Notes: a model not told the origin generated them from the letters alone. DNA of 64,000 bases from Psychromonas sp. CNPT3 (GCF_000153405.2 NC_020802.1:1445883-1509882); one strand, 5' to 3'; positions 1 through 10,422 are shown, numbered from the stretch's first letter. Numbers and translations are program-made.

Positions 1-1975
1 AATCTTGCACGGTTTGATTAATATTAGACATATTACGACTTACTTCTTCATTTACTGAGCTTTGCTCTTCAGAAGCTGTCGCGATTTGTGTACTTAAATC
101 ATTAATTTCAACAATAAACGCGGTTAAATGATCGAGACTGACGGTGACTTTTTCGGTGTTTTTAGCGGTGCGTTGACAACTCTCTTTAGTGAGTTCCATC
201 GATGCAACAGCAACAGTGGCGTCAGATCGTAACGTTGTCAAAATCGCATTTATTTCAGCCGTACTAGTTTGCGTTCTGGCAGCAAGCGAGCGCACTTCAT
301 CTGCAACAACGGCAAAACCTCTGCCTTGCTCCCCGGCGCGGGCAGCTTCAATCGCAGCGTTTAGGGCAAGTAAATTAGTTTGATCCGCAATATCTCCGAT
401 GACGCTCAAGACTTTGATTATTTGTAACGTATTTTCATTCATCTTATTGATGTTATCAGATGCAGAGTCAACTTCATCAACGAGAGAAAAGACACTGTTT
501 GAAGCTTCTACAACAATTTCTTTTGCGAGTAAGGCTTCTTCGTTTGCTTTTTGTGTATTACTGGCCGTTTCATTGGCGCCTTGGGCAACCGTTTCTGATG
601 TTGCACTCATTTCCGTAATGGCACTGACCACTTGCTCTGTTTCGGTTGCATGCACTAATAATGCTTTATTATTTTGTTCCGATTGAATATTAAGTTGTTC
701 AATACTTTCGGTAATATTCTCAGAAGCTTGAGAAATATCTTGGATCATAGCTTGTAAGTAAATAATAAAGTTATTTACGGAAAGGCCAATATCTGCCAGC
801 TCATCATTCGAGGTAATTTCGATACGAGACGTTAAGTCGGCTTCGCCGGTAGAGAGGGTATCTATACGCGTTTTTAATGTAATAAGACCTTTGACAATGT
901 TACTGACGATAACAAAGGCAATACCAAAAAATACCAGCAGTAAAACGACCGAAATAATAATGGTACTTCGTACTTTATCGTTAAAAATATCTTTAGTCAC
1001 GCTAGTTAATTTTTCTTCTGCATCGAGGATCTCGCTCTCATCTGCTGTTGTGACAATGGTCCAACCCCAATCTGGGAATATTTTTCTTGCGTAGGCAATT
1101 TTATTCTCAGTTTGTTTTGTTTTAGGGTTTATTACTTTTATTTTTATGCTGTTTTCTTTATTGTTTTTTAGTGATTGTACTATTTTCTTAGCGTTTTTAC
1201 TGGCTTTACCAATAAAACTGGAAATAGGGTGGGCAAGAATATTACCCTTTTCATCTTGGATCCAAAAGTAGCCTTTTTTTCCATATCGAGCAGAGGTTAA
1301 GGACGCAAGGGCGATTTCACGTTTACTTTTTTGTAATGTGCGAATATATTCGCCAGTGGCAATGACCACATCTAAAGGTTTAAAGTAAAAAGAAACGGTG
1401 ACTTTATTTTCTGCTTTTTCGGTCATGGGGTTTAAATAGGCATATTGCGTGAAGGCGATATCATCTTTTTTAGCTGCTGCAACAAGGGCTTGTACAAAAT
1501 AACCCCCATCAGCATCTTTTTTATAATAATCACTTAACCCAACTAACATCGTATTACTACCATTAGCTCTACTCACATAAGAGCTTGCATCATAAGCCAA
1601 GAGGTAACGGCCATTATTCCAACGATACTGATTTAAAAAAGCAAAGATGATTGTTTCAGCCTCTTCTTTTGAGTCACTATTTTGATATATTTTTTCAATG
1701 GCGATCCTAAAGTCGAACATTTCATCTTTGAGGGAATTTTTAATCTGTTCTAATTGGGATTGTACATATAAAGCACTGACAGATCGCGTGACGGTATCAA
1801 CCTGATTTTGAAGGTTTTTATTTAACATCTTAGTGAATTCTACTTTGACATTTTCTTTTTCAGCCATTAATACTATTTTTTCTGTATTAATCAGGTAAGT
1901 GATCGAAAAAATACCGAGTAATAACAAGGGCAAACATAAGGTAAGAATAAGTTTTACTCTTATTGTTAATTTCAT
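1..1975 (-). CDS. Methyl-accepting chemotaxis protein, 3' end off the left edge
   Basis: The minus-strand reading frame opens at ATG 1975 and stays open to the window edge (658 codons), so the C-terminal end is missing. It reads as a transmembrane chemoreceptor: a first membrane helix near residues 7-29, a periplasmic Cache-type sensor domain containing [10 protein letters not shown] (about 235) and DWGWTIVT, a second helix around 338-362, a HAMP linker, then the cytoplasmic helical bundle. The signalling tip [19 protein letters not shown]-type hairpin is near 526-560, followed by [12 protein letters not shown], the contact zone for CheA and CheW. The ligand is unknown; Cache sensors of this class often bind small organic acids or amino acids. 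No chemotaxis operon genes are beside it, so it is a solitary receptor feeding a chemotaxis system encoded elsewhere. Confidence 0.95.
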   Translation of the reverse strand, partial: MKLTIRVKLILTLCLPLLLLGIFSITYLINTEKIVLMAEKENVKVEFTKMLNKNLQNQVDTVTRSVSALYVQSQLEQIKNSLKDEMFDFRIAIEKIYQNSDSKEEAETIIFAFLNQYRWNNGRYLLAYDASSYVSRANGSNTMLVGLSDYYKKDADGGYFVQALVAAAKKDDIAFTQYAYLNPMTEKAENKVTVSFYFKPLDVVIATGEYIRTLQKSKREIALASLTSARYGKKGYFWIQDEKGNILAHPISSFIGKASKNAKKIVQSLKNNKENSIKIKVINPKTKQTENKIAYARKIFPDWGWTIVTTADESEILDAEEKLTSVTKDIFNDKVRSTIIISVVLLLVFFGIAFVIVSNIVKGLITLKTRIDTLSTGEADLTSRIEITSNDELADIGLSVNNFIIYLQAMIQDISQASENITESIEQLNIQSEQNNKALLVHATETEQVVSAITEMSATSETVAQGANETASNTQKANEEALLAKEIVVEASNSVFSLVDEVDSASDNINKMNENTLQIIKVLSVIGDIADQTNLLALNAAIEAARAGEQGRGFAVVADEVRSLAARTQTSTAEINAILTTLRSDATVAVASMELTKESCQRTAKNTEKVTVSLDHLTAFIVEINDLSTQIATASEEQSSVNEEVSRNMSNINQTVQD

Positions 1976-3336
1976 AAATGTGATCCTTTAAATATTCCGA
2001 CGCGGTGGATCTGCGCGCAGTGTAAGTGATGTATTGGGTACATTGTGTAAATTTACGTTAATTGAACTCAAGTTTCAATCTTTTAATGATAATGTTGTTG
2101 TATTTGAGATGTTTGTGTAATGCATTGATTAATAGGTAAAATAATTTGATGTATGTTGCAACAAAGTTAAATTTCCCACCTTAAATACATGTTTTTTGTA
2201 AGGGAATTAAAGGTTAAACGTTACAGAGTCTCGATAGGTTTATGAGGTTACATATATACTCTCGTAGTTGAAATTTAGGCGTTCAACATTCAAATTCAGA
2301 TAATATAAATCATGAATTTAATTTTTATTTATACATGTAGCAGTTAGTGGGAAATTAATACCTTGGTTGATTATCAGATAGGCTAAAAAGGGGACTTAGG
2401 ATTATTTTTTGCTTGGATAAAAGGATGAATAGATATCTGGATCCTGAAATAATAGGATGTGGCGCTTAATTGAAGGTTTTTAGCTGAATAGTCAAATAAG
2501 TATAGACAGCTTGATCCATACTTAATGACGTTAAACCGCTAAATAAGGATCCATATTGATGCTGATAATCTTAAGCGCTCAATAAATCATTCGATAATGG
2601 CTCTATGACAGTTAAAAATGATAAGGGCTTAGTGGATAGCTAAGCAACTTCAATATTGTTGGCCAGTTATATTTTAGTTGCTTATGAGCCGCGAAAATAA
2701 TAAATCCAATTGAAGAAATTAAGAATATATTATTAAAAGTAAGTAAGAGAATTAATGATATGAACCCAAAAAGGTTTAAAGGTAATTTAGATTTAACGCT
2801 GAGTTTGCTGTGTAAAATCTACAGGTAACAACAGCCACACAAGGCTCAGATTTTACGTGACAGGATAAGTTACAAAGCGACAAGTTAGCAGTGTGAAATA
2901 TATGACTAATAACAGCGTAACAAGTTTAGATTTTACGTAGAGCGGGAAAGGCTAAATATAAGAAGGTTAATTAACAATCAGAAAATCTAATCTGAGTGGT
3001 TTTTAGCATATAGATGACTTGCCTTCCTTCTAATACATGACTGCGCATAATGCATATTATGTTAAATAGACTAAGTGTGGATTGTTATCTCATATCTACG
3101 TTTAGCGCTTTATGTCCTTATTTAACATATTTTCTATTTAACATAAAATGTATAATATACTATTAACCTTCATGCGTTTTTCACGCTTTAAATGCAATGA
3201 CTGATCCGTAATTTGTCTTTTAGTCATGCAATCTCAATGAGATAACTTGATACATATGCCAACCAATCATGTAACGATGCCGATTTAAAGCGATATCGTT
3301 ACACTGGATCTGTTATATCATCGTAATCGAGACGAT
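1976..3336. other. 1.36 kb without a recognisable gene
   Basis: No open frame of convincing length or composition was found on either strand. The stretch is strongly AT-rich and holds the divergent upstream side of the chemoreceptor and the downstream side of the tRNA-binding protein gene. The only structure noticed is a pair of imperfect direct repeats at 2810-2945. It may be the remains of a lost gene. Confidence 0.6.
2810..2945. repeat. Two imperfect direct repeats of about 55 bp
   Basis: Units at 2810-2863 and 2891-2945 share the order GTGTRAAATMTA, then AACAGC, then AGATTTTACGT. In the first unit GTAAAATCT (2812-2820) can pair with AGATTTTAC (2848-2856), giving a stem with a loop of about 27 nt; in the second unit the first arm has decayed. 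Function is unknown. Confidence 0.4.
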
Positions 3337-3687
3337 TTAACCCGCTCGGCTTCCATTTGCGACTTTTGTATCAGGGATAGCTAAGCATAGGCTTAAGTTA
3401 TCGGCGTAACCGATATCAAATAACATGCCTTGTGATAATTCCCCTGCCATTTTTCTATCGGGAAGATTAACAACAAATAATGCTTGTTTGCCTTCAATAT
3501 CATCAAGTCGTTCTTGTTTGATGCCCGAAAGTATTGAACGCGTATGATCGCCAAAATCGACCATTAACTTCATTAATTTATTTGATTTTTTAACCTCACT
3601 GATAGATATAATGGTACCTACACGAATATCTAGCTTTTCAAAATCTTCAAAACTAATCAATGCTTTAATTGGAGCTGGTTGCATCAT
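3337..3687 (-). CDS. tRNA-binding (EMAP-II/CsaA-like OB-fold) protein
   Basis: A 116-residue protein made almost entirely of one tRNA-binding OB-fold. It carries FEKLDIRVGTI at the start, then SNKLMKLMVDFG, SILSGIK, and VVNLPDRKMAGELSQGML, which match the pattern of CsaA, YgjH and the C-terminal domain of methionyl-tRNA synthetase. Free-standing members of this family bind tRNA or act as chaperone-like accessory proteins; the precise role here cannot be read from sequence. The double ATG at the start leaves the initiator uncertain by one codon. It lies just downstream of a small membrane-protein gene on the same strand (about 40 nt apart), so the two may be cotranscribed. Confidence 0.85.
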   Translation of the reverse strand: MMQPAPIKALISFEDFEKLDIRVGTIISISEVKKSNKLMKLMVDFGDHTRSILSGIKQERLDDIEGKQALFVVNLPDRKMAGELSQGMLFDIGYADNLSLCLAIPDTKVANGSRAG

Positions 3688-3727
3688 TATTCCTTATTGT
3701 TTTTGAGTAAATAGCTGACTTATGACT

Positions 3728-3973
3728 CTAATCCATTAATTTTAACGCGATATATGGCACTAAGTTAAAGAGAATGATCCCAAGTTTATAATGCGCCAAA
3801 AATTTAAAATAAAGCGTGGGAAGCTCCGATGCTTTTATATCAAGTAACTGAGTATGGGTATGCATCGCAAACGAGCGAAAAAGGTAAATAAACAACACAG
3901 ATAAAATTAAAAAACTAAGGTTTATGAGTGTGCACCAGCAGAAAAATGCTGTTATAAATTCTACATTTATCAT
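3728..3973 (-). CDS. Small membrane protein, DUF6868-like
   Basis: An 81-residue protein with one clear membrane helix near residues 14-34 and a second hydrophobic segment at the C-terminus (GIILFNLVPYIAL). Length and pattern recall the DUF6868 group of small inner-membrane proteins; this is recognition by eye, not a search. No function is known. It precedes the tRNA-binding protein gene on the same strand. Confidence 0.6.
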   Translation of the reverse strand: MINVEFITAFFCWCTLINLSFLILSVLFIYLFRSFAMHTHTQLLDIKASELPTLYFKFLAHYKLGIILFNLVPYIALKLMD

Positions 3974-4038
3974 GGTTAACTCTCCATAGAAGATTGAATC
4001 CGCAATATATGGGGGTAGTGTTATGCCCTACTGTTTAG

Positions 4039-4899
4039 TTATCTAGACGTTTTGTTGTTAACTAACGATTCAAAATATCGACGTAATTTATGAACACCCG
4101 ACTTTGGCGCGCTCATATCCATAACTAATACGTTTAAGAAAAACTCAATAGGCCCATATTTAGCCGTACTAAATATCAATTTACACAGCTTTAATAATGC
4201 AACACGGATGAAATCTGGGATATAGGTGATTTTAACGGGCATCGACAGTACATCAAACGCAAGCGTAGCAAGCTCTGTTTGGGTGAAAACGTCTGGGCCC
4301 CCTACTGAAATTTGTTTTTGATCCTCTGTGATTGCATCAATACAAACTTGCGCTAAATCATCTCCATGGATGGGGTTTGACTTATATTGTCCTTTGCCAA
4401 ATAAATAAATTCGGCCTTTTTTTGCCATATTATAAAATTCAGTCATATCAGAAAAGAACCCGGTTGGGCGCACTATGCAGTAGTCTAGACCTGAATTAAT
4501 TAACGTGTTAACAAACTTTTCTTTGGCTTGGCAAATTTGTAAATTTTGTAACGCATCACCATTAAACACCGAGACATATATAAACTTTTTAACCGCACAC
4601 CGTAGCGCTTCATTGAGGATGTTTAAGTTAGCTTGGTAATCAATATCCATATATGACAAGCCGTCTTGTTGCTTTGTGATCCCGAGCGTCGAGATAACAA
4701 TATCAATATTGTCGCAGCAGTTTATTAAAGATGAAGTATTGGTCACATCGGCTTCAATAATCTCGATGGATTGCTGTAAATGTTGCAATTTGGAGGGGGT
4801 TCTCGCTAATGCAACGCATTGAAGGTTTCTTTCTATCAGGTTTTTTACGATGAACTTACCCAAATAACCGGTAGAGCCTACGACTAAGACGCGCATCAT
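4039..4899 (-). CDS. NAD(P)-binding SDR-family (NmrA/atypical) oxidoreductase
   Basis: I place the start at ATG 4899, giving 286 residues, because AAGGA lies about 8 nt upstream and the Rossmann motif VVGSTGYLG (GxxGxxG) then sits at residues 6-14 as in the family; a longer frame to 4977 adds 26 residues with no family resemblance. Further marks are an acidic EADVTN segment, VISTLG, and the KFIYVSVFN stretch in place of a classical YxxxK centre, pointing to the atypical SDR/NAD(P)H-binding group that includes NmrA-like and NDUFA9-like proteins. Some members are regulators or assembly factors rather than enzymes. The substrate is unknown, and the neighbours give no pathway. Confidence 0.8.
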   Translation of the reverse strand: MMRVLVVGSTGYLGKFIVKNLIERNLQCVALARTPSKLQHLQQSIEIIEADVTNTSSLINCCDNIDIVISTLGITKQQDGLSYMDIDYQANLNILNEALRCAVKKFIYVSVFNGDALQNLQICQAKEKFVNTLINSGLDYCIVRPTGFFSDMTEFYNMAKKGRIYLFGKGQYKSNPIHGDDLAQVCIDAITEDQKQISVGGPDVFTQTELATLAFDVLSMPVKITYIPDFIRVALLKLCKLIFSTAKYGPIEFFLNVLVMDMSAPKSGVHKLRRYFESLVNNKTSR

Positions 4900-5023
4900 A
4901 ATATTATCCTTAAAGTTTTGAATTATCATTTTATACGATTTACAAAAACAAGATCCCTTATGTGTAGCATACATCAAAGGGATTGTGATAAATATTAACT
5001 TGTATATGTTAAGCGCCCTGCTT

Positions 5024-5175
5024 ATACCAAAGGAATTTTAAGTTATCATGTATTGCGCAGGAAAAATTAACACTAGCAATGCATGAGTTGTAGGAGAGTG
5101 TTGTTCTCACTTCAAAACTCACAACGCAGGGTGGGATAATTTCAACAAGCAAGACGGGTAACCTTTTTAGTTTAT
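5024..5175 (+). repeat. Dispersed miniature element, copy A
   Basis: Begins ATACCAAAGGAA, continues through CATGTATTGCGCAGG and CACTTCAAAACTCACAACGC, and runs to ACCTTTTTAGTT; the right inverted end has decayed (TTTATATTTTCC instead of TTCCTTTGGTAT). It shares most of its length with copies D-G. It lies between the SDR gene and the amidohydrolase gene and fills much of that 368-base gap. Confidence 0.85.
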
Positions 5176-5267
5176 ATTTTCCTTATTGATTTTCGCTATT
5201 AGTTACATTGAGCCACGACATAGCCTTAAAGAGTAAAGGTAGGCCGTAGCGCAAGGGTGCGAATCGA

Positions 5268-6680
5268 TTAGATCACTTTTTCACCATTTTCTATGACTGC
5301 TTGACGGACTTTTTTAGTAAACGCGATAGCTTCAGTAATGATCTCTTTTTCGTTCACCGTGAGCATCTTACGATCTTCCATTATCAATTTTCCAGCGATG
5401 ATAGAATGGCGTACATTTGCAGAGTTTGCGGAGTAAACTAAGACCGAATAAGGGTTGTACATTGGGATCATGTTTGGCGCTTTAGTATCAATGACGATCA
5501 CATCTGCTAGTTTTCCAACTTCAAGAGAGCCAATTTTATCTTCCATATGTAGTGCTCTGGCAGCGCCCATTGTTGCCATATCGATAACTTTAATCGGTGG
5601 CATTGCGCCTCTATCATGGTTAACCAATTTATGTACTTTGGCAACTTGATTAAATTCATCAATGGTACTTAATGTATTGCCAGACATAGGACCGTCGGTA
5701 CCTAAACCAATACGGACACCTTGATCGTACATCGCAAGCGCCGGCGACACACCTTTTGCAGATTTAATATTAGCACTCATATTATGTGCAACACCGGTAC
5801 CCGCTTTTTTGACGAGTTCGATATCAGATGCGCTAACATTGATCATATGCGCAGCCACCAAACGTTCGTCGAGTGAGCCAATACTATGCATGTATTCCAC
5901 CGGTGTTTTACCGTTGGCGCGTGCTGCTATTTTTTCATTTTCACGTTTTGATTCGGCGAGATGGATCAACACAGGCACATTGAGTTTTTTGGCTAACTTT
6001 GTTATCTGCTGTAAGACTTCCGTGCTGTTGGTATAAGGAGCATGTGGTGCAAATGCGGGAGTAATACGTGGATGGTTTTTATATTCTTCAATAAACTTAA
6101 GGGCGTATTGGATCCCCTCTTGGGCATTTTTTGCATCTGCAACAGGGAATTTGATCACGGTTTCGCCTAAAATAGCACGCATCCCTATTTTATCGACTGT
6201 TTTAGCGACTTCATCTTCAAAGTAGTACATGTCGCTATAAGTCGTGACACCACCTTTCACCATTTCAAGATTGCCTAAGTTAGCGCCAATGCGCACCATA
6301 TTACGGCTAACAAGTTTTTTCTCTAAGGGGAAAATATAGCGATGTAAACGATTTGGCACATCATCTGCTAAAGAGCGAAATACCGTCATGGAGACATGGG
6401 TATGTGTATTAATTAAACCTGGCATCACGATGTCACCCGCAACATTTAGTATTTTATCGGCTTTGTATTGCTTGCTAATACTTGCATCACCCACGGCGAT
6501 AATTTTATTATCTTTTATGACCACGGTGCCATGCTCATAAATCGTTTTATTATCATTCATGGTTAAGACGGTAGCATCGGTGATCATCAGATCAACGTTT
6601 TCAGTTGCATTAACGGACATTGCAAAGAGGATCGAAGTGGCAAGTAACGTTTTTTTTAAAAAGTGGCGCTTAGCAAACAT
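5268..6680 (-). CDS. Exported amidohydrolase, MTA/SAH-deaminase-like
   Basis: A 470-residue amidohydrolase-superfamily enzyme with a cleavable signal peptide (residues 1-25, ending near NATENVD), so it should act in the periplasm. Metal and catalytic residues are visible: H93 and H95 in NTHTH, H213 in APHAPY, H240 and E243 in LIHLAES, H278, and D329 in LGTDGP. The order and the HLAES motif match S-adenosylhomocysteine / 5'-methylthioadenosine deaminases and related chlorohydrolase/SsnA proteins. Those are normally cytoplasmic, so the signal peptide is unusual and the true substrate may be an extracellular purine or other aminated ring. It stands alone, with miniature elements on both sides. 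Confidence 0.85.
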   Translation of the reverse strand: MFAKRHFLKKTLLATSILFAMSVNATENVDLMITDATVLTMNDNKTIYEHGTVVIKDNKIIAVGDASISKQYKADKILNVAGDIVMPGLINTHTHVSMTVFRSLADDVPNRLHRYIFPLEKKLVSRNMVRIGANLGNLEMVKGGVTTYSDMYYFEDEVAKTVDKIGMRAILGETVIKFPVADAKNAQEGIQYALKFIEEYKNHPRITPAFAPHAPYTNSTEVLQQITKLAKKLNVPVLIHLAESKRENEKIAARANGKTPVEYMHSIGSLDERLVAAHMINVSASDIELVKKAGTGVAHNMSANIKSAKGVSPALAMYDQGVRIGLGTDGPMSGNTLSTIDEFNQVAKVHKLVNHDRGAMPPIKVIDMATMGAARALHMEDKIGSLEVGKLADVIVIDTKAPNMIPMYNPYSVLVYSANSANVRHSIIAGKLIMEDRKMLTVNEKEIITEAIAFTKKVRQAVIENGEKVI

Positions 6681-6697
6681 GTTTAAATCTCAATGTT

Positions 6698-6767
6698 ATA
6701 CCAGAGGAATTCATTAAGTGATCATTTTAACAAGTAAGACGGATCTCTTTTTTAGTTCCTTTGGTCT
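6698..6767 (+). repeat. Dispersed miniature element, copy B (internally deleted)
   Basis: Both inverted ends are kept (ATACCAGAGGAATT and TAGTTCCTTTGGTCT) but about 90 bp of the centre is gone, leaving the AACAAGTAAGACGG segment next to the left end. It lies just upstream of the amidohydrolase start. The rest of the 6681-7041 gap shows nothing else. Confidence 0.75.
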
Positions 6768-7041
6768 TAGGTGTACAAGATAGAAATACTCTGCAAAGGA
6801 AATACGACGCTGAGCAGAGTGTCATTAATGTCTTCGCCATTAATTGATGTTTACAGATAAAAATATATCGTTGTAAAAAAGTTATGGCGAGTAATCATTT
6901 ATAAACTAAGGGATCTCTGCGTTCATGTCTACGATGCACATGAATAATTATTAACTCTGTCTCATTAAAAAAACAGCGCTTATCTTAGGATCTAAATCTG
7001 CTTTATTTGTTCGCTTTTATTTGTATGCTATTGATACTATT

Positions 7042-7686
7042 TTAAAATCGTTCCAATAGAAGCCAGGGAGAAATGGGCCAATACATCAAATTACCAAGTG
7101 CAACAGTCCAGCTCGATTGTAGGCTAAAAGGCTTGTTTAAATGAGGGGGTTTAATCGAGCCTATCAGAATAGCATTGCGTAGGTCATCGCCAAAAATACG
7201 GTACTCCTGACCTTCTTTATCGATAAATACGGGATTAAGTACGGTTGAAAAATCAGGATGAGTGACTTCAATTCGCAGCATAGTCATGTGCGTATTTTTT
7301 GTTAGCAGAGCCAGTTTACTCTTCTCAAAATTCTTACGTAATATTTCGACATTAGAAGGCGCGATGAGTTGATAAACCGAGCTATCTGCGCTTTTAAGAT
7401 AGGTCCAGCCCTTGTTGATTTCGAACTCTTTATTTAGATGCGGATAAAACAGTAGATTCGTCGGTTTATTCCAAAAAACCAAGGTACAAATAAGGGTTAA
7501 AAATAGGTTGATTAGCATTTTTGGTAATGACGGGCAACGATGTATTTTTATAAAATATAAGATGAGGAATGGGATCGCCAAGAAACAGCTTGAAAAGCCA
7601 TTATTACAGGCACCACCTACAATAAAGATCATGCTGATGAGAACTAAAAGAATGTTATTAAGCGATTTGTAAAATCCGTTTATCAA
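7042..7686 (-). CDS. Hypothetical membrane protein
   Basis: A 214-residue protein not recognised. The first 75 residues contain about three hydrophobic helices (LLVLISMIFIVGG, FLAIPFLILYFI, MLINLFLTLICTLVFW), followed by a soluble middle of about 110 residues and a final hydrophobic stretch near the C-terminus (GNLMYWPISPWLLL). It stands alone between two gaps with no operon partner. Base composition matches its neighbours. Confidence 0.6.
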   Translation of the reverse strand: MINGFYKSLNNILLVLISMIFIVGGACNNGFSSCFLAIPFLILYFIKIHRCPSLPKMLINLFLTLICTLVFWNKPTNLLFYPHLNKEFEINKGWTYLKSADSSVYQLIAPSNVEILRKNFEKSKLALLTKNTHMTMLRIEVTHPDFSTVLNPVFIDKEGQEYRIFGDDLRNAILIGSIKPPHLNKPFSLQSSWTVALGNLMYWPISPWLLLERF

Positions 7687-7967
7687 AGTAGAAGCCCTAT
7701 GCGTATCAAAAAACTAAAATAACGCTGTTTTATAACAAATAAATGAGTTGCAACTCAGAGAGATGGAGCATACCTTCCGTGTTGATATAAAAGACCTTTT
7801 AAATCAACACCACGTAGAATAATAGTTATTTACGCAGAAGATAAGGCTTTATAGCATAATATGAGAAAGGACGTACGAGGCATTAACTTTTATTGTGGAG
7901 AATATGAAATGATTTATATATTAAAGATGCAATACCGAGGAGCGTCCTCAGCATTGCTTGGTCTTAA

Positions 7968-8222
7968 TTAACTATAAAAAGCTTCTACTTTGCCTTTTAC
8001 GGTTAACATAAGGGGATGACCACGACGATCCATCGCTTTGTGCGAAGGAACTCTTACCCAACCTTCACTGATACAATATTCTTCTACATCAAAACGTTCT
8101 TTGCCGTTAAGTAAAATACCAATATTGTGCTCAAAAATTTCTTCCACGTGGTGTGGACTGCGGGGATCACTTGAAAGGCGATCTGGTAAAGTGGGTAGTG
8201 ATGTAGTGTCGTTCATGTTCAA
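7968..8222 (-). CDS. DUF3297 family protein
   Basis: An 84-residue protein with the family pattern LPDRLSSDPRSPHH, then IGILLNGKERFDVEEYCISE, GWVRVP and DRRGHPLMLTVKGKVEAFY. It matches the DUF3297 family over its full length. Members are small, widely conserved proteobacterial proteins with no assigned role. Start ATG 8222 fits the family N-terminus. It is monocistronic here. Confidence 0.85.
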   Translation of the reverse strand: MNMNDTTSLPTLPDRLSSDPRSPHHVEEIFEHNIGILLNGKERFDVEEYCISEGWVRVPSHKAMDRRGHPLMLTVKGKVEAFYS

Positions 8223-8330
8223 AACCTGTAGTTAATAGATAGTGCGCTATTGTAGACAATATATGTCTCACGCTCAAGAGTTGTTATGTCAGAAAGTCTG
8301 CTTTCGTCCATAACAGGATTTACGTTTCAA

Positions 8331-8362
8331 CAAAAAACACCTATTTAAGTAAATAGGTGTTG
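8331..8362 (-). terminator. Rho-independent terminator
   Basis: Perfect stem ACACCTATTT / AAATAGGTGT with a 4-nt loop; read on the minus strand it is followed by a run of six T, so it should end the transcript of the 669-aa gene at 8413-10422. Confidence 0.85.
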
Positions 8363-8412
8363 ATGTCATCACAACGGATGCGCCACAATGTAGGAGCATC
8401 GCGTGATAATGT

Positions 8413-10422
8413 TTAAGATAAGCTAAATAAATCTTTCTCTTTATGTTTGCTATTTTTCAGTGCTTGGCCTGCTTTTCTGTTTGCAGCGACTGCATTTTTA
8501 TTCGCCGATACCGATTGTGCGTAAGAGGCTTTTGAGTGGTTTTCTGCATTTTGAGATGAGATAGCTTGTTGTCTTTGATACTCTTCTGTTTGTAATGCAG
8601 ATTGTCGCGTTTCTTCCGCTTTTTGTTTTAGATCTAATTCAGTTTCTAATTTAGAAATATTAGATTTAAAGTTTTTTAATGCATCATTGCCTAACTGCGT
8701 TGCAATAAGTTGCATAACATCTTGCTGAGAAGATACTTTATGCAAACAATCTAATTCATTCCAGATCAGGGTGATGAAGTTATCGAGTGTCTCTTTAATA
8801 TCAAACGCTAATAACGCTTTATGCGGTAAAATTTTATATATGAAGAAATTATTTGAATAAGTGCTGAAAGTACTCATAAAGGTTTGGTAGATAGCAACAT
8901 TAGTTATCTTCTCGTCTGAGATCATATCAACCATATCAGAGTTGAAACAGTCGGAGTCGAGATACTTATTTATGATATGTGTTCTATCGATAGCATCATA
9001 CTGAGCGTTAAAGAAAACATGTTTAACAATATAAATGTCATTATAACGTAATAACCAAGTGTAAATTTGCGCATCAGAGACTTTATTTTCTTGTATTAAG
9101 CCAAAGAGATGCTCCGCCACTACTGAGTTATAAATAAAGCCATTGTTAGTTAAATCAAAATAAGCTTCTATAAACTGCTCTATATTCTCCGGTGTTTGGT
9201 TCTCTTTTAAATAGGCGCCAAATAATTCCCCATAAAACGTAACTGGGATAATGCCATCTAATTTTCTTTTTTGTAAATCATAAAAAGAATCAGATATCGA
9301 CTTTAAGTTAATGAAATCATTATTTATCATAAAGTTTTGAAGGTTTATGGTTTTTATTTTGAAGTCTGTATTTTCACTATCAAAGTCAGGCTCTATCGCT
9401 GAAAATTCTTTTAATAAGTCCGCCTGACGCTCAATCGACAAAACAAAGGTTTGATAAGTTGTATCATGCTGCGTAACGACATCTGCTACATCGTTATCTA
9501 ATAACACACTCAATAACGGTCGAAATATATCAACGCTAAGTAAGGCAGATACCTTGTTGTTTTTATCAGAAATAAAGTTGTTTAGGGTTCGTAAATCATC
9601 CATCTTTAAGGGGGATGAGAGTAAATACGCTTCTAATTCTATGTTCGAGGGTAGCGCGTCTTTAAAGGGTGTTAACTCTGCAATGGCGAGCCTAAACTTG
9701 TCTGGCGTTGCAACAATGGCGTTGTTATCCATTGTGGTTGTAAAATCAAGCGCCATAAACGTATCAATATTTTTAAGCGCATTAAGTACTTTTGGTAAAT
9801 CTGCGACTAATTTATTTGCCAGTAACGCGTTCAGATCTTTTATTTGAGCGTTGATTAGCAAGGGAATGATAGTATTTAACAGTTTAATGGCGGGTGCATT
9901 TTGATAAAAGAAAAGAAAGGCATCTCTTCTTTTCACATCTTTATATTTTACGTCAAGAATTAAATCATCTGTCCGCATTAATTTTTTAAAGAGAATGACG
10001 TCGGTTGTAATAAAACAGCCAATAGAGATTGAAGACTTAACTTTTATTTGAGGTAATAGTGTAAAAATATCCGATAACTCTAAAAGAGCCAGGTTTTCAG
10101 TGATCTCTTCTATGTCTTTATCTAAATCTCCTGAGTATTTAAATTTATCAGAAGGTAGTACAGGTTGTTGCCAATTCATTGATTTGTATAGAAAATAAAA
10201 ACCATAATTCATGCTGACATATAAGAATATCGTTAAAATAGGCAAAGAGAGGATGAGTTGCTCTAGCATGGTCAAATCAAGGGGATCAAATAAAGTGATC
10301 AAAACGGCAAAAACAGGCGCCCAAAATTTAGGTGCGCCGATGCCTTTACTATTATTGACCAGTTTAACATCGTCTTTTTGCTTAAATTTATCAAACAGCG
10401 CTAAATATTCTTTTTTTTCCAC
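8413..10422 (-). CDS. Large hypothetical membrane-anchored protein
   Basis: A 669-residue protein that I do not recognise. Two hydrophobic helices lie near the N-terminus (about 33-48 and 52-75: PILTIFLYVSMNYGFYFLY). The central 500 residues are predicted-helical with regularly spaced Leu/Ile, rich in Asp and Asn, and without an enzyme motif, suggesting an alpha-solenoid-like body. The last 70 residues are charged and glutamine/alanine-rich (LDLKQKAEETRQSALQ onward), compatible with a coiled coil or unstructured tail. A terminator follows. It might be a scaffolding or surface protein, but there is no direct evidence. Confidence 0.6.
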   Translation of the reverse strand: MEKKEYLALFDKFKQKDDVKLVNNSKGIGAPKFWAPVFAVLITLFDPLDLTMLEQLILSLPILTIFLYVSMNYGFYFLYKSMNWQQPVLPSDKFKYSGDLDKDIEEITENLALLELSDIFTLLPQIKVKSSISIGCFITTDVILFKKLMRTDDLILDVKYKDVKRRDAFLFFYQNAPAIKLLNTIIPLLINAQIKDLNALLANKLVADLPKVLNALKNIDTFMALDFTTTMDNNAIVATPDKFRLAIAELTPFKDALPSNIELEAYLLSSPLKMDDLRTLNNFISDKNNKVSALLSVDIFRPLLSVLLDNDVADVVTQHDTTYQTFVLSIERQADLLKEFSAIEPDFDSENTDFKIKTINLQNFMINNDFINLKSISDSFYDLQKRKLDGIIPVTFYGELFGAYLKENQTPENIEQFIEAYFDLTNNGFIYNSVVAEHLFGLIQENKVSDAQIYTWLLRYNDIYIVKHVFFNAQYDAIDRTHIINKYLDSDCFNSDMVDMISDEKITNVAIYQTFMSTFSTYSNNFFIYKILPHKALLAFDIKETLDNFITLIWNELDCLHKVSSQQDVMQLIATQLGNDALKNFKSNISKLETELDLKQKAEETRQSALQTEEYQRQQAISSQNAENHSKASYAQSVSANKNAVAANRKAGQALKNSKHKEKDLFSLS

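Noticed and set aside
189-1094. Plus-strand open frames opposite the chemoreceptor gene
   Set aside because: They are antisense to an obvious methyl-accepting chemotaxis protein.
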